Source: Acanthacorydalis orientalis (lineage: Eukaryota > Arthropoda > Insecta > Megaloptera > Corydalidae). Taken from it: 64,000 nt of DNA. The stretch is taken from the NCBI GenBank assembly GCA_034766995.1, contig CM068318.1, forward strand, positions 5,627,001 through 5,691,000, given 5' to 3'. The position numbers and the translations under genes are program-made. The notes under the pieces were generated by a model. It saw only the letters and a program-made list of their open reading frames with translations. It searched no databases and had not been told where the DNA came from. Positions 36,760 through 49,014 of the stretch are shown here, in pieces. Position 1 is the stretch's first letter. Each line of letters starts with the position of its first letter.

Positions 36760-37240
36760 TTAATTACGAATCGTTTTCGTGCATAATATTAATTACTCGG
36801 TCGGAAAATGTTTGAGCGAATCGATTTTGTTCCTACGACCTTGGACGCCGACTGCACCGTGCTCAGTGCCGAAAAAGCGATACAGATGCTGTCATGGCAG
36901 ATTTGACTCCGTAAGACGGATCAAAATAGAGTTCACAAAATAATTTATTGTTTGTGTACGGTGAGAAAAACATTAACATAGGGGGCGCCGAGGTGGAGTT
37001 TCGAAACCGGCCCTCAGTATGTCGGCAGTGGCAGTTAGATGTGCGGCAACTGAGTTGCCATCGTCATTAATCATTCGCTTTTTCATACTTCGTTGAACTC
37101 AGGTCTCACGGAAATACCTATACGCGTGCGCGTTCAGAGAATGTGTGCACGCGCGTGTTCTGTGAGTTTATGATGTGAGAGTGGCGTTAACGCAGATTCG
37201 AGTCCGGTGCGTGCGTGCGTTTGTTGTTGTTATTGTAAGG
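36760..37240. promoter_or_regulatory. GC-elevated patch, candidate regulatory element or insulator
   Basis: CpG-rich unique sequence lies about 6.3 kb into the presumed intron. AGGGGGCGCC at 36,980-36,989 resembles the core of CTCF sites. GGCAACTGAGTTGCC (37,045-37,059) is a perfect 15-bp palindrome of GGCAAC half-sites. CGTGCGTGCGTTTG and GCGTGCGCG lie toward the right end. No coding frame is present. Confidence 0.35.
37045..37059. promoter_or_regulatory. Perfect palindrome GGCAACT-G-AGTTGCC
   Basis: Seven-base half-sites surround a single central G. It looks like a dimeric transcription-factor site. The GTTGCC half is the half-site used by RFX proteins, but the arrangement is everted relative to a canonical X-box. 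Confidence 0.4.
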
Positions 37241-37692
37241 TGCTCCGGTTATTATCGACTTAATACCACATATGTCATCGATTTTTTCTTACCTCTCTTC
37301 CGAACATTCGTGTCCTTTGAAAATATTCTGTCGAACTGAGCGCTCGTTTCATTTTTATTTGTTATAAATGCTAATGTTTCATTAAATATATTGAATTGGA
37401 AGATAATTGACGTGTGTGTATAGATACGTTTCTGAATGACGTCATACAATGAATATTCGGAACATGCAATTTGTATGCGAATGAAATATTTATATATGAG
37501 AACTAGACTCTAATGGATTTCAACTTGAGGTTTTCGCTTAACTTGAAATAGTTCATATATTCCTCAATGATATGAAGCTCGCGTTACTTTTGTAATTATT
37601 TCACTTTGTTATTTTTCAATAAATTTGTCAAGATGTTCATATATAATTCATACAACAATTTAAAATATTTTTCCTATTAAAAATATTTTCTT

Positions 37693-38019
37693 CTATTAGA
37701 AAAATGAGCAAATAGTGAAAATGTTTATCTATTTTATTCATAAATCGAGGAATGAAAGAACAAATACAATTAGTTTCTAGATATTTATCTATTTTAAATT
37801 TTCTAATAAAGTAATACTTTCTTTTTGTCTATTATATAAATGAAACATCCATATAGATGCTTTAGAACAAATAAATATGCATTTTTTTAGCAGAAAAATG
37901 CTTTATAGTAGTACTATTAGAAAAATGAGTAAATAGTGAAAATATTAATCTATTTCAATTATAAATCGAGGAACAAAAAACAGATAAATTAATTTCTAGA
38001 TATTTATCGGTTATATATG

Positions 38020-38088
<69 letters not shown>

Positions 38089-38150
38089 CATAGATGTTTT
38101 AGAACAAATAAATATACACTTTTTTAAAAACCGCAATGACTTATATGAAT
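37693..38150 (+). repeat. Tandem duplication, 221-bp offset
   Basis: CTATTAGAAAAATGAG followed by AAATAGTGAAAAT begins at 37,693 and again at 37,914. Both copies continue with ATAAATCGAGGAA, TTTCTAGATATTTATC and TTTAGAACAAATAAATAT in the same order. In copy 2 a TA array (38,012-38,082) occupies the place of about 60 bp of ordinary AT-rich sequence in copy 1. Confidence 0.85.
38012..38082. repeat. Interrupted (TA)n microsatellite, 71 bp
   Basis: TA blocks with two TGTA breaks lie in copy 2 of the tandem duplication. Confidence 0.95.
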
Positions 38151-39126
38151 AATAACAAAATGAAAACATTTAATCATGGTAATATTTCTTACTTATATGT
38201 TTATTATTATTAAATTTATCTATTGCCGGTCGGTAAACATCTATAAAATCATTACCACTTACCAATCTTAATAGCTTCCATATTCGTCAGTTTAATGAGA
38301 TGTTTAAAACATTTTAACGCTGTTCGACGATTTTTTATTTAATTTTTAAGAAAATAGTGCTTATTTTATATTGATAAAAGATAACGAATAATATAAAAAC
38401 AGATAATAAACTATTAATTAAAATATAATAGAGACATATTGTAAGCCAATATTTCATAGTTATATCAATAATAACCAAACCTCTCTATAAAAAATTATCG
38501 TCTTACTGTAAAAGTTAACACTCGATTAACTATCAATGTAAATTTTCTACAGACTACAAAGTTAATACCACTCGCTAGCAAAGAGCACTAATCATGTGAC
38601 AAACGTTGCTTGCACGGCTTTATCTTCGATTTATCACCACTCACAACATATATAACGGCATTTTACGAAAGACAATATTTGATCTCCGCAATCAAGCGAT
38701 TTTCCTAAACGAAACTCAATTTATGTTTGCTGGTTTCTTCGCGAATCTGTTTGTTCAGTCTTTTTTTTAGTAAAATGAATTTCACGATATGATACAACGT
38801 ACTGAAGAGATATAAAAATGTTATGCGCTACGAGAAGATAATCAAAATCGGATATGCGAATACAGACTCACGTGAATATCGTATGTTTTTCAAAAACGAT
38901 AATGTGAACGAATTCAATTCAGTGCACTTAAATATATGAAACTGAATTTTCAATTCAATATGGTAATCTCTCATCTTTCTAGGATTTATATATTACATTA
39001 GTAATCATTGTTGATGGAAATGTAATCGTTTTATTAGTAGTTCAATCTAGAATACATTTTTGATAATAGACTTATTACTTAATTGAAGAAATAAAATTGT
39101 TGTATTTTATTTTAGAATTGCAGGTT

Positions 39127-39128
<2 letters not shown>

Positions 39129-39181
<53 letters not shown>
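39129..39181. repeat. (TA)n microsatellite, 53 bp
   Basis: This is a perfect TA run. Confidence 0.95.
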
Positions 39182-39184
<3 letters not shown>

Positions 39185-39791
39185 GAAATTTTATAATGAA
39201 ATGTTTATTTGCAATAAATAAAACCCTTACTATTTCAACTATAGTACGTTTTAGCGCTCAGTGTTAAGATTGTTTGCTAAGAGCTAAAGTTGTTAAATTC
39301 ATAAAAATGAAGAGAAACCGTTAATATTTAATTCATTTATACAAATATTGTTATGTGCAGGAAAAAAAATAATATGAATAAAACTATGTTTAAACCCATA
39401 GATTTTTCTCATAAAAAATATATAATATTGACTTTAGTAATACTGTAACTAGTATTTAGTTTTAGCATGGATGTAAAGTTTTTACTCTCTAATTTTACAA
39501 TTCAGTTATTTTAGTTTTAGATGTTTTGGTAAAGATTTTAATTGAAATCCATTATTTACATGTTGGTTCTTATCTTCTGAAGCGTATTGATTATTTAGGT
39601 ACGTTTTGTGCGAATAAAAATATGAATAGTAAATATCTGACTGGAAAATAAATCTTATATGTATTATAGTTCTTTTTCAATTCAGCTTATTCTGTTATTC
39701 ACGATTAAAATATTTGTATGATTTTAAAAAAATATGTAGCAATTATTGAATGTACGAATGATTAGCTGAAGAATTTTTAATTCAAAAAATA

Positions 39792-39794
<3 letters not shown>

Positions 39795-39829
<35 letters not shown>
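39795..39829. repeat. (TA)n microsatellite, 35 bp
   Basis: The TA run ends in TGTAGATATGTATGTATGTG. Confidence 0.95.
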
Positions 39830-39831
<2 letters not shown>

Positions 39832-40159
39832 GATATGTATGTATGTGTTAATGTATGAAGTGACGTATGTGTTGATGTTGATATACACATGTTCATGTAT
39901 ATTCGTTGCTTTTATATTTTATATATTGTATGTGTAATTTGTTTGTAGAAATATTTTGAACAGTCATTGAATTTTCCAGAATTAATAAATTACCTTCGCC
40001 GAAAACAAGTGTATTTTAAAATTATAATGAAAAACACAATTTGTTCAGTGCCATTATGAAAGTATTTACCATTTATTATGGCAATTACGGAGTTCGTTGT
40101 ATAATTGTATAATTTTTTATAAAAGTTTTTTTTTGTATCCGTAACGACTTTTAGTCATT

Positions 40160-40700
40160 TTAAATTGGACCGACAACGTAAACGAGTACACAACAATTTT
40201 AATATTTTAATTGCTCCTAGCTGTTTCCCTCTTCCAGAATAAATATATTTATATAAACACGCTCGGCACCATTACCAATATTAAAATAAAAACGTAAAAA
40301 AGAAACACTCAATGAAAAACAGCAGCAACATAATTCTCCATCTTATTTTCATACAAAAACACTTGAACGCTAGTGGGGTAAAGTTATTTATTAGCAATTT
40401 TGATACTAAAAAAACAGCAGAACCGCCACAAAGAGCATTTACCGCCATCTGTACTACGAGTCTCGCATAACTCTGAGATGTGGGAGCCGCATGTGGACCG
40501 AAGATTTTTTTTTCAAAACATAGAAATAATAAAGAGATATTCTCATTTCGTTGATGGAATTTTAATGTGACAAAAAAGTTCAGCGGGCCTGCCGCTATCG
40601 ATTTTTATATTTAAAGCAGTATCTCAGTTTTGTGTAATGAAATCTTATGGTTATAACGGGTAATAACACTTGAGATGGTGAATGATAACGGGGAAAGAAA
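40160..40700. other. Mildly GC-elevated unique patch
   Basis: It contains ACCGCCATCTGTACTACGAG (40,441-40,460), whose GCCATCTGT part resembles the reverse strand of CTCF-like sites, and GCGGGCCTGCCGC (40,583-40,595), a near-perfect GC palindrome. No coding frame is present. Confidence 0.3.
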
Positions 40701-43700
40701 ATAATGCGAAGTGAATAAAAAAATCTCGATCTACTGTCACACGTTGTATATTAATTTCATGTGGAATGTTTAAGTAACTCGACGTAGAGATTGCTTCGGT
40801 ATATATTTATACAATATGTGAATATTAACACATACGATGATATGTCTTCACTAGTATAATTAATTATATTAACATTACAATTGTTCACTTACCTGCTAGA
40901 AATTTCATACTGGAATGTAAATTATAGTAAAACAATTCTTTAAAAAAATGAAAATATAATACAATAGAGTTTTTATGACAAAAAATAGCTGTCATTAAAA
41001 ATAGGGAATTACAATCTCAAACTTTCATAAATAATTATTTACATTAGTTGAAAATGGATAGAAATCAATCCAAGAATAATTCTAATTCTTATTCTTTCAT
41101 TTATGGACATTTCTGTGCACATGTCAACTGATTTACAAATAATTCATAACCTACAAAGTCACTAGGTCATGTGTGAACTGAAATATTAACTCTTTGCGAT
41201 TGGCTGGTAAATTGGATTCACTAAAGCACTTTAACCAAATGAATAATAAATATCATTTTTTACAAGTATATAAAAAGTTATTCAGGTGAAACATTTATAG
41301 ATTTTTCTAGACAATTTTTATTACAAATTCCGACTATAAACAGGTCAAACTACTTTAAATTACTTAAAAAAGCGTTTAATTCCGAACATATTTTTAAAAA
41401 GTATCTCTTAATTTTATTTTGAACTATTTTCAAAGATAGATATATGTCTTTTTTCAGTTCATAAATACCAACTGAAGGTGTTAATTGAATCAAAACTACC
41501 CACAAAAATTCGAGAGATTGCACAAAAGTTAGGTTTTAATCATCCAATAGTTCTAGACCTTTTAAGTCAGCCAAGAAAATCGAAAAAGGTTGACAAATGG
41601 GAGCATAAACCGTAATTATTTTTCTATCAACATAATATTTTCAATTCATAGTTATATTTATTTAAAATACAAAAAAAATGAACTTTATTTCAGTTCTGTA
41701 TTAAAGTCTATTTGATAGCTTGATGGTTGAGTAATTTAAATCGAATAGAAATGTATATTTTCTATATACTACTATTCAGTCTTCTTAATGTTTAAAAATT
41801 AAATTTTTAAAACATTTTTCTACATTCCCTGAATTGGGTTTTTAGACATTTTTATATTAGGTAATTGATCTTCATTTCCATATCGATTTCAATAGTTTTA
41901 TAAATATTAGCAACGGAATTTAACGATGACAATGATTAAATTTACCCTAGTAGAAAAACTTTCTAAATTCGTTTATGTAAATAGCTACATTGTTAATTAT
42001 TTCTTTGCTTCTGTATGTAGACGACTGCTATATATTTTTTCTTTTAACGTAATAGGAAAATTGATATTCTATATTATAATCCAATGAATAAATAATACAA
42101 CTCAGACACGGAAAAATTTTTTAGAAGAAAGTTTCTATACTTTAGAAGAAAGTCTGTGTCACGAAATTGTGTTCGTAGCAATTTTAACATTTTTTTAGTA
42201 CTTCATAACACGTTTTAGCTCGACTTTAATTTTAAATGATGATTTAATATTTGCGTGTCACACTTTTAATTAAATCCTTTAAGGCTGTTAGCTACAAACT
42301 GTCCCAACGAGGTTATATACTATATAGAAGTTTAAACTAATTGTGTTTTGTATTAAAACCGAGTTAGAATGTGGGCCATGTTTACGTTTTTTTTCCGACG
42401 TAACGAATTGTGATTATACTGAAAAGAAGCTGTCCTGGGATATGTTAATGCTTAGACCGTGTTGCTGTATTCAAAATAGAAAGAAACATGTGTATTTGTT
42501 TCGAATGTGAGAATGCGAAACACTAACAGCCGAAGCTTATTTAATGAACTCAGTGATTAATAGTGAGTACCGTTTTTAATTCGATATTGCGGAGCTGGTT
42601 GTTTGTATCGCGAACATTGTATTGATTAATTATATAGAAAATAATATTATTGCGACAAAACTAATTTAGACAAACATTATTTTTTATATATTTAAATAAT
42701 TTAAATATCTCCAACTACTTATCTTAATTAATAAATTTATAAATTTGTACTTATTTAGTTGTTATGGAATAAATATAGAGTTCGTTATAAATCCACTTTA
42801 TATTTTTCGTTATTCAGTAGACAGGTTGAAAATTTTGTCTGACGATTTAAATGATAGTTACACATTTAAATAAGAAAATTATTTGTTTAGTATTCTTTCC
42901 CTAATATAAGAATTTCAAATTTATTGTTTTTAAATGAGTCAGTCACTTTTTCTTGTAACGAAGAGGTTATACTGATCTTTGGGTTAATAAATAAGGACAC
43001 GATTCATAAAGCTTACATTCAAACTCATGTCTTATTTATAATAGCTTGACGTGCTTACTACTGAAGTACGGTCGTAGAATACGTTCCTCATTAGATATTA
43101 ATCGCAGAACACCTGCACTGACATCTAAGGCACAAATTTCCCTTACTCGACTTAATTGCATTATTTGTCCGGCAATATTCTTGTAACAACAATAAACAAA
43201 GGATAAACAGAATCAAATTGAACTCAATCTGATCAATTCGATATGAGTTTAAATTGATTTCATTCGATTCATTAAATAAAAAGAAAAACATTGTTTAAAT
43301 GTTTCATTCACAATACACTTTTAATTAATTTTTATTATAAGCTAAATTATTTTTTTATCATGATAACAGATACTATAAAATGGAAGCTGAACTTGAAGCA
43401 CCTTAAATAACTACTCATAATAGAATTCATTTACGTTCGACCATATTAAAAAATCCTTTTAGCGCAAATGCAAATAATGGATTATTTGACAGTAATATTA
43501 CTATATTACTTGACATTAAATACTGATTGACAATCGATTTCGTATCGCAGTAGTGAACTGAATGACAAATGATCAAGACAGTCTATCGTCTCTTTATCAG
43601 TCATAAAAAAACAGATAATACTCGTAACGACAAACAAAAAAGCTCCGTCGAAATCATATATTGATTACAGTATAGTTTGTATTTTAAGGTCAATCATGAC

Positions 43701-43780
43701 GATAAACAATCAATCTTTGTCATAACTCGAAACAATTGTCGTAATCAAACATGACAGCATAATTGAACACAAGTGATGCC
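40701..43780. other. AT-rich intronic stretch
   Basis: No gene was recognised. At 41,859-41,861 the sequence TTTTTATATTAG|GTAATTG is a weak recursive-splice candidate. Confidence 0.5.
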
Positions 43781-43789
43781 TTTAGACAT

Positions 43790-44180
43790 TTACATTGTTA
43801 TTATTAATCGTATGAACTTATTGGGAGAGTTACTTTAACGGCGTTTCAATAAGCCCGTGAAAATATTTATAGAGTGCCATTGTGTTGTGTGTAGATACAC
43901 ATCGATTCATAATCTGTTATTGTACTATTTATTAAATTGAAAATTAATATCGTGGCGAAACTGCACAAAAGCTCAACCGGTTTTGTAATTAATTGTGAAG
44001 GAATAATTTCAACATGACAGTTTGATATAAATCATGTTGTGCACGAGCCGGTGCACGCTTCGGACGCATAAAGAAATGTATGTTTTGTAAATGGTGTGAA
44101 GTTTCTAACCCTTCACGGTTCGACGATCAGTCTAACTATTATCGGTCTGATTTTGTCACGAGTATTATTACACTTTTTAC
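43790..44180. other. Mildly GC-elevated unique patch
   Basis: It includes GTGCACGAGCCGGTGCACGC (44,039-44,058), in which two GTGCAC palindromes (8-nt spacing) flank GAGCCG, a possible paired binding site. No coding frame is present. Confidence 0.3.
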
Positions 44181-45406
44181 CGGTTCTGTCACGAAATTAA
44201 TTTGAGGAATGATTAGGGATTGTAAGAGTTAAATTTAATATTTCTTTATATATTAATTACAGTATTTATTATGATACAAACAGTTTCTTAACCTAACTAT
44301 ACAAACATTTATTTTATATCCATAGCATATATAAAACGAAACTGTTTCATTTTAACTGACATGTGTATTAACAATAACGCAATTAAATCTTCATCCATGT
44401 GTAAACATTTCACAGAACAGTGACTAATTATTTCAATATTTTCAATTCCATAGAGCAAATAAAATAAGCCTAATTTATGTCCTGTAATAATGGTTTCTTT
44501 CCTTAATTGATCCCAGGACAGTTTCTTAATAAATTACATGTAAAATAACCCTCGAACATGTTCTAATTCTTTTCGCTCTTGGCATCCCTCGCCATGTCCT
44601 AACCCCATCTGCTTAATCTAAAGTCAGCAATAACTCTTCTGTCAGCTTTTTCTAGTCTATTTACGCATGAAACACCGTTCTCATTTAGTTTATATATAAA
44701 AGTTTAACGAAGGATTTAATATCCTAGAATATATTCTTTGCTGAATCTTCGTTTACAGTCTCGTTATTTTTCTCTTTTATAGTTTTTCACTATCTTCTAT
44801 TTCCACATATCAAACAGATTTAGATTGTACTTGTCATGGATTGTTTTGTCATGTTTTCATAAAGGGCTTTAGCTTACAAAAGAGATTTAATATGTAAAAT
44901 TTATTCTAACCATCATTTATTTTGAGATATTTTTTCGTTAGAATAATAAATCACTAGATCTCTTATATAAAATTAAACAGACATTTTTTGTATTTTTAAT
45001 AATGCCAAGAACATCTTTGTATAATTTAATCTTTAGATTATTTAATTATATTTGACACACATAGATGAATTTGTACATGAAATGTCAAAATTAAAAGCTT
45101 TTAGAATCGAGGAATAAACAAAAACGAAAATTATACATTTTGAAGCTGATTTTTATATTTCATCTTAGTAATTCAATATATATTATAATATATTGTACTA
45201 ATGTATGATACAATCATTTTCTTTTTAGAAAATTAGTAAGCATTACAAACATTGAATCAGTGTTAAGAATTTAAACCTAAGCTTATTTCAAATGAATGTC
45301 TGGTTGACAGAATTTTTTTTTAAAAAAATAAATATACAATCTTCCAATTATGATTACAGTCATTTTCAACATTAAGTTAATAAGAATCTTTGGTACTGAA
45401 TATTCT

Positions 45407-45441
<35 letters not shown>

Positions 45442-45465
45442 ATGCGTATATAATATTGTTAAAGT
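44181..45465. other. AT-rich intronic stretch
   Basis: Nothing recognised. A TA/TG array lies at the right end. Confidence 0.6.
45407..45450. repeat. Compound (TA)n(TG)n microsatellite
   Basis: TA units pass into TGTGTGTGTGTGTG. Confidence 0.9.
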
Positions 45466-46080
45466 TCTAATCAGGATCGCCGTTAAAAACATGTTCCGAA
45501 ATTAAAACGAGCAAACGTAAAACGTCATGTAGCAGACAGCGCAAGTAACGAAACATAAAGCACGAAATGCACATCAGATTCGTTTCTGACAACATTTTGG
45601 TTACATGGCAATGTTTTTGAGCGCAAAACATCTGTTACGTGCACGAAGTGTCACAGAAACCCCTATTTTTACTATCTGCAGGACATAACATTTGATTCAT
45701 AATGTCACGGATATTATTTTAAATAGGCATCCGTCGAACAGAGACGACCAAACACGTCCTTGCTATTCGTCTCTCTGTCTCGCGGACACTGCACAAGCAT
45801 GTTTCTAATTTCAATGCGGAATTATACGTGACCACATGTGGTCGACAATAAAACTTTAATTATTTGCATGCAAATGGACACGGGACGTGAGCTAATTTTT
45901 TATGCTAACAGTGGACGGATTGAAAATCTCATGCAGTGAGACTTTTGCGTCGCGACTGTTTTGGTACACTATTTCGCCAGTCGGACAGGGAAATGTTTCG
46001 ATTGCACGGATAAACGGTATTTTGAAAAATAGTAACCGCTCACGGAACAAATAATTTCGACGATTTACGAACAACTCAGT
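45466..46080. other. GC-elevated unique patch, candidate enhancer
   Basis: About 600 bp of balanced, CpG-containing unique DNA has recurring ACGTG words, for example GTTACGTGCACGAAG and ACATGTGGTCG. The only frame (45,892-46,074, minus, 60 codons) shows no domain. It may be conserved non-coding sequence. Confidence 0.35.
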
Positions 46081-46174
46081 TGTCTGAAATCGTGAAAGAA
46101 ATTATTCATGTTTATATGTATATACATACATACACATAAAATCTCAGGATTATTTTGAGTGACAAATATTTGCA

Positions 46175-46199
46175 TTTTCAAGATTAATAATCTTGAAAA
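46175..46199. repeat. Perfect 11-bp hairpin, 3-nt loop
   Basis: TTTTCAAGATT, AAT, AATCTTGAAAA. Confidence 0.75.
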
Positions 46200-46217
46200 G
46201 CTAATTAAAATATTAAA

Positions 46218-46280
46218 AGTATTAGTAAGTAGTAATTAAAGTACTATATAGTATTAGTATAGTAGTAATTAAAAGTATTT
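46218..46280. repeat. 32-bp tandem duplication
   Basis: AGTATTAGTA…AGTAGTAATTAAA occurs at 46,218 and 46,250 with small differences. Confidence 0.75.
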
Positions 46281-46314
46281 TTAATGTTTTATTCTTTTCT
46301 ATACAATTTCATAT

Positions 46315-46554
46315 GAAAATAAAATTAAATACAAAGAAACTTCTAATTATTGACAACGTACAAATCTTCTACAAAGATTAACTGTATATTTATATGAACT
46401 TCTGCGTTGAATTTATGATTGTATGACCTTAACTGTTTTTATAATCATAAATTCAACGAAAAACTTAATATAAAAATATATTTATTCATTTTACAATATT
46501 TATTCTTACACGTTGTCAATAATTAAAAATTTTCTTGTATTTCATTTTATTTTC
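46315..46554. repeat. 240-bp foldback element
   Basis: The left outer arm from 46,315 (GAAAATAAAATTAAATACAA) matches the reverse complement of the right outer arm ending at 46,554 (GAAAATAAAATGAAATACAA). Pairing continues through TAATTATTGACAACGT on both arms. An inner pair is CGTTGAATTTATGATTGTAT (46,404-46,423) with ATAATCATAAATTCAACG (46,441-46,458). Together they form one long, nearly continuous palindrome with arms of about 110 bp. No coding and no clear target duplication were seen. A foldback MITE is the likeliest reading. Confidence 0.85.
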
Positions 46555-47278
46555 TTAGTAAGTTGAACAGAAAAAAATAAAATTAATAATAAAATTAAAA
46601 AATAACTTAATTTTACTTAATAATCATTCAAATATATAATTTAAGAATCTAATATAGTGAAACATGTTTATCATCCTATTTTTAAATTTTTTATCTCTTT
46701 TTCGATTATATTATAATAAAATTAATGAGACATACTGCATAATTGTAGAATATCCATATAAATATAAGAGTATATATCGTATATCACAGTGTATAAGGCA
46801 ACCTACGAATAACACAAGGTCGAAATTTTTAATTAAAGTTTATATGTTTATTATATATCGATCCTATAAGAGGATCCTAAATAAAACACTTTTCATATAT
46901 TATAATGCAATGTTATGTCCAAAATCGAAATTAGAGGAATTACATTTTTTGATTTTTTTCGGGAATCACCTTGTTTTGACATACTGTATATTAAAAAATC
47001 ATGCACGACTTGTATATAGAAAGCTATGGCTGTGTAGTTTATTTTTTAAAAAAATTATTTAAAATGAATTATTCAAAGAATTTATTTTATAAACCAAAGT
47101 TTGTTTATTTTTTTTTAAAAAATACAGAATTTAATTTCTAAATAAGCACAATAAATCCTTTGTGTTATTTTAAATTTTCTGTTTTTGTTCTTGGTGTGTA
47201 TGCCAACCCCCTATATTTAAAGAATTTTTTGGCTTTTAAGGGTCGCCTTATCCCGAGATATACGGCATATTTTATAAT

Positions 47279-47295
47279 GTATATACATATATATA

Positions 47296-47336
<41 letters not shown>
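47279..47336. repeat. (TA)n microsatellite with one phase shift
   Basis: TA blocks are joined at ATTATA. Confidence 0.95.
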
Positions 47337-47341
<5 letters not shown>

Positions 47342-47517
47342 AACGTTTCTTAAAATGTGTGCAAAATGTAATGGCTAGTATTTTCTCTTTTTAGTCTACA
47401 TTATATATACGAGACAAAACCTGTCTGTTATATTTGACTATTAAACAGGATTTCGATTACAAAACAAACACATTTCGTAAGCATAAACAGCACTTAAATG
47501 TCTCATTATATACATAT

Positions 47518-47540
47518 AAATATATATATATATATATATT
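47518..47540. repeat. (TA)n microsatellite, 23 bp
   Basis: This is a perfect TA run after TACATATAAA. Confidence 0.9.
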
Positions 47541-48763
47541 AATGTTTGTATATAATTCTGTACACGTAACGATCATATAAAAGTATTTAAATGTTTAATG
47601 AAAGTGTATAAAATTTTATAGACGAACAGTTTAACTACAAAATAAACTGGAAAAATATAATTCATAAAGTTCGAAACAACGCTTTCATTGTGTTTCAATT
47701 CAAACACGCGTAAATTAATTGCTTCCAGTCCCTTCCACTGCTACTTTATAATTCAAGATTCGTCATCGGACGTTAAAAATTGCACGTTAATATTTTATCT
47801 GTTCTAAAATGAAACGACAACTTTGAATGAACTTTATTGCTATACATAATAAAACATGACATCTTATATATATATAGTTTTGAGTATTGAAAAGATACAT
47901 TTTTGGGACATTATATTTTTTAGATCATGTCAATATGGATTCATCCTGAAATGATTGTTTGGACTTATTCATTTTTAGAATACTTAATAATTTTAAAATT
48001 CTGATAATTTAATTTGTAATTTTTTATAAAAAAATTAATAGAGTATTTAAATATTTTAGTTGATTTAATTTTAAATTAGAGGTATATGTATGTTTTTGAA
48101 ATATTTGTGGAGTTCTTCTTTTTTTTGATATGAAATTCATCTTCTCTAATTATTTTGGTATCACAGTGCAGTTCGGGTACTGTAACTAACTTCACTTTTA
48201 TAATTGAATTCTTCTTTCATCTCAAAAACCACAATATTTTTTCTGATCAAGTATTTAATAAATTATTAGTTATTTTCTTGAGCAAAATTGTACAATAAAT
48301 TATTGATATTACTCATACGCATTTCGTTGGGATCATCGATGCTATCATCTTTACTGGATAAAAATACAAGGTACAGAAAAAGTAAAGATTTATCTGTATC
48401 TCGGTACTTAGAGAATAATAGCATTGTTATGGAAGTGCGTACGAGTAATAAACAGAAATGATAAATAATCATTTATTAAACATTTTTGACTATAAAAATT
48501 AAATATTCTTTGTAGAAAGTGAAAAAAGAATTCATTTGTTAATAATCAAGGTTTTTCTTATCATGTTACTTAGAAGTTTAGAAATATAATTATACTAAGA
48601 TGTTTTTAAGATTTTAGAAATATTTTAAGATTGATATCGCGGAAATGAAATCAAATAAAAGAAATATAATGGTATGAAAATGGTTGTTAAGATATTGAGG
48701 ATTTCATTGTATTTACTATTAAGATACTTTAGTCTTAACAAATATCTTCTTTAATATTTTTTA

Positions 48764-48779
48764 ATATATATATATATAT
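48764..48779. repeat. (TA)n microsatellite, 16 bp
   Basis: This short TA run lies 60 bp before the recursive-splice candidate at 48,841. Confidence 0.85.
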
Positions 48780-48934
48780 GAAAATTATAATTTTTATTCA
48801 TGGAGAACTATGATATAATTAGTTATTGTTTCTTATATTAGGTAAATAGCTCAGTCAAATCACTAAATTAATTAACCATTAAATATTTTCTTTTGACATA
48901 TATTTGTCTATCACACTGTTTTCATAGGAGCTTG

Positions 48935-48972
48935 TATATATATATATATGAATATATATATATATATATATA
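48935..48972. repeat. (TA)n microsatellite with TGAA break
   Basis: Two TA blocks of similar size are separated by TGAATA. Confidence 0.9.
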
Positions 48973-49014
48973 AAAGCAGATGCGTATATATTTGTGAATG
49001 TAGGTACATATTAT

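Larger units (their letters stand above)
37241..40150. other. AT-rich intronic stretch
   Basis: No gene was recognised. The minus frame 37,252-37,449 continues from the GC-elevated patch and shows no domain. Confidence 0.5.
46555..49010. other. AT-rich intronic stretch
   Basis: The 132-codon plus frame at 46,664-47,062 is the longest AT-rich frame here, but its composition (Leu, Ile, Phe, Tyr, Lys, Asn) and lack of any motif suggest chance. At 48,840-48,842 TTGTTTCTTATATTAG|GTAAAT is a recursive-splice candidate. Confidence 0.45.

Noticed and set aside
37185..37215. tRNA-like B box (GATTCGAGTCC)
   Set aside because: No A box at the right distance and no cloverleaf pairing around it.
39585..39606. 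Recursive splice site at TTATTTAG|GTACGTT
   Set aside because: The donor part is good, but the pyrimidine tract is only a few bases long. It is too weak to list as a candidate.
46664..47062. 132-codon plus-strand frame as a gene
   Set aside because: Its composition is that expected from AT-rich DNA, with no motif, no start context and no splice signals.
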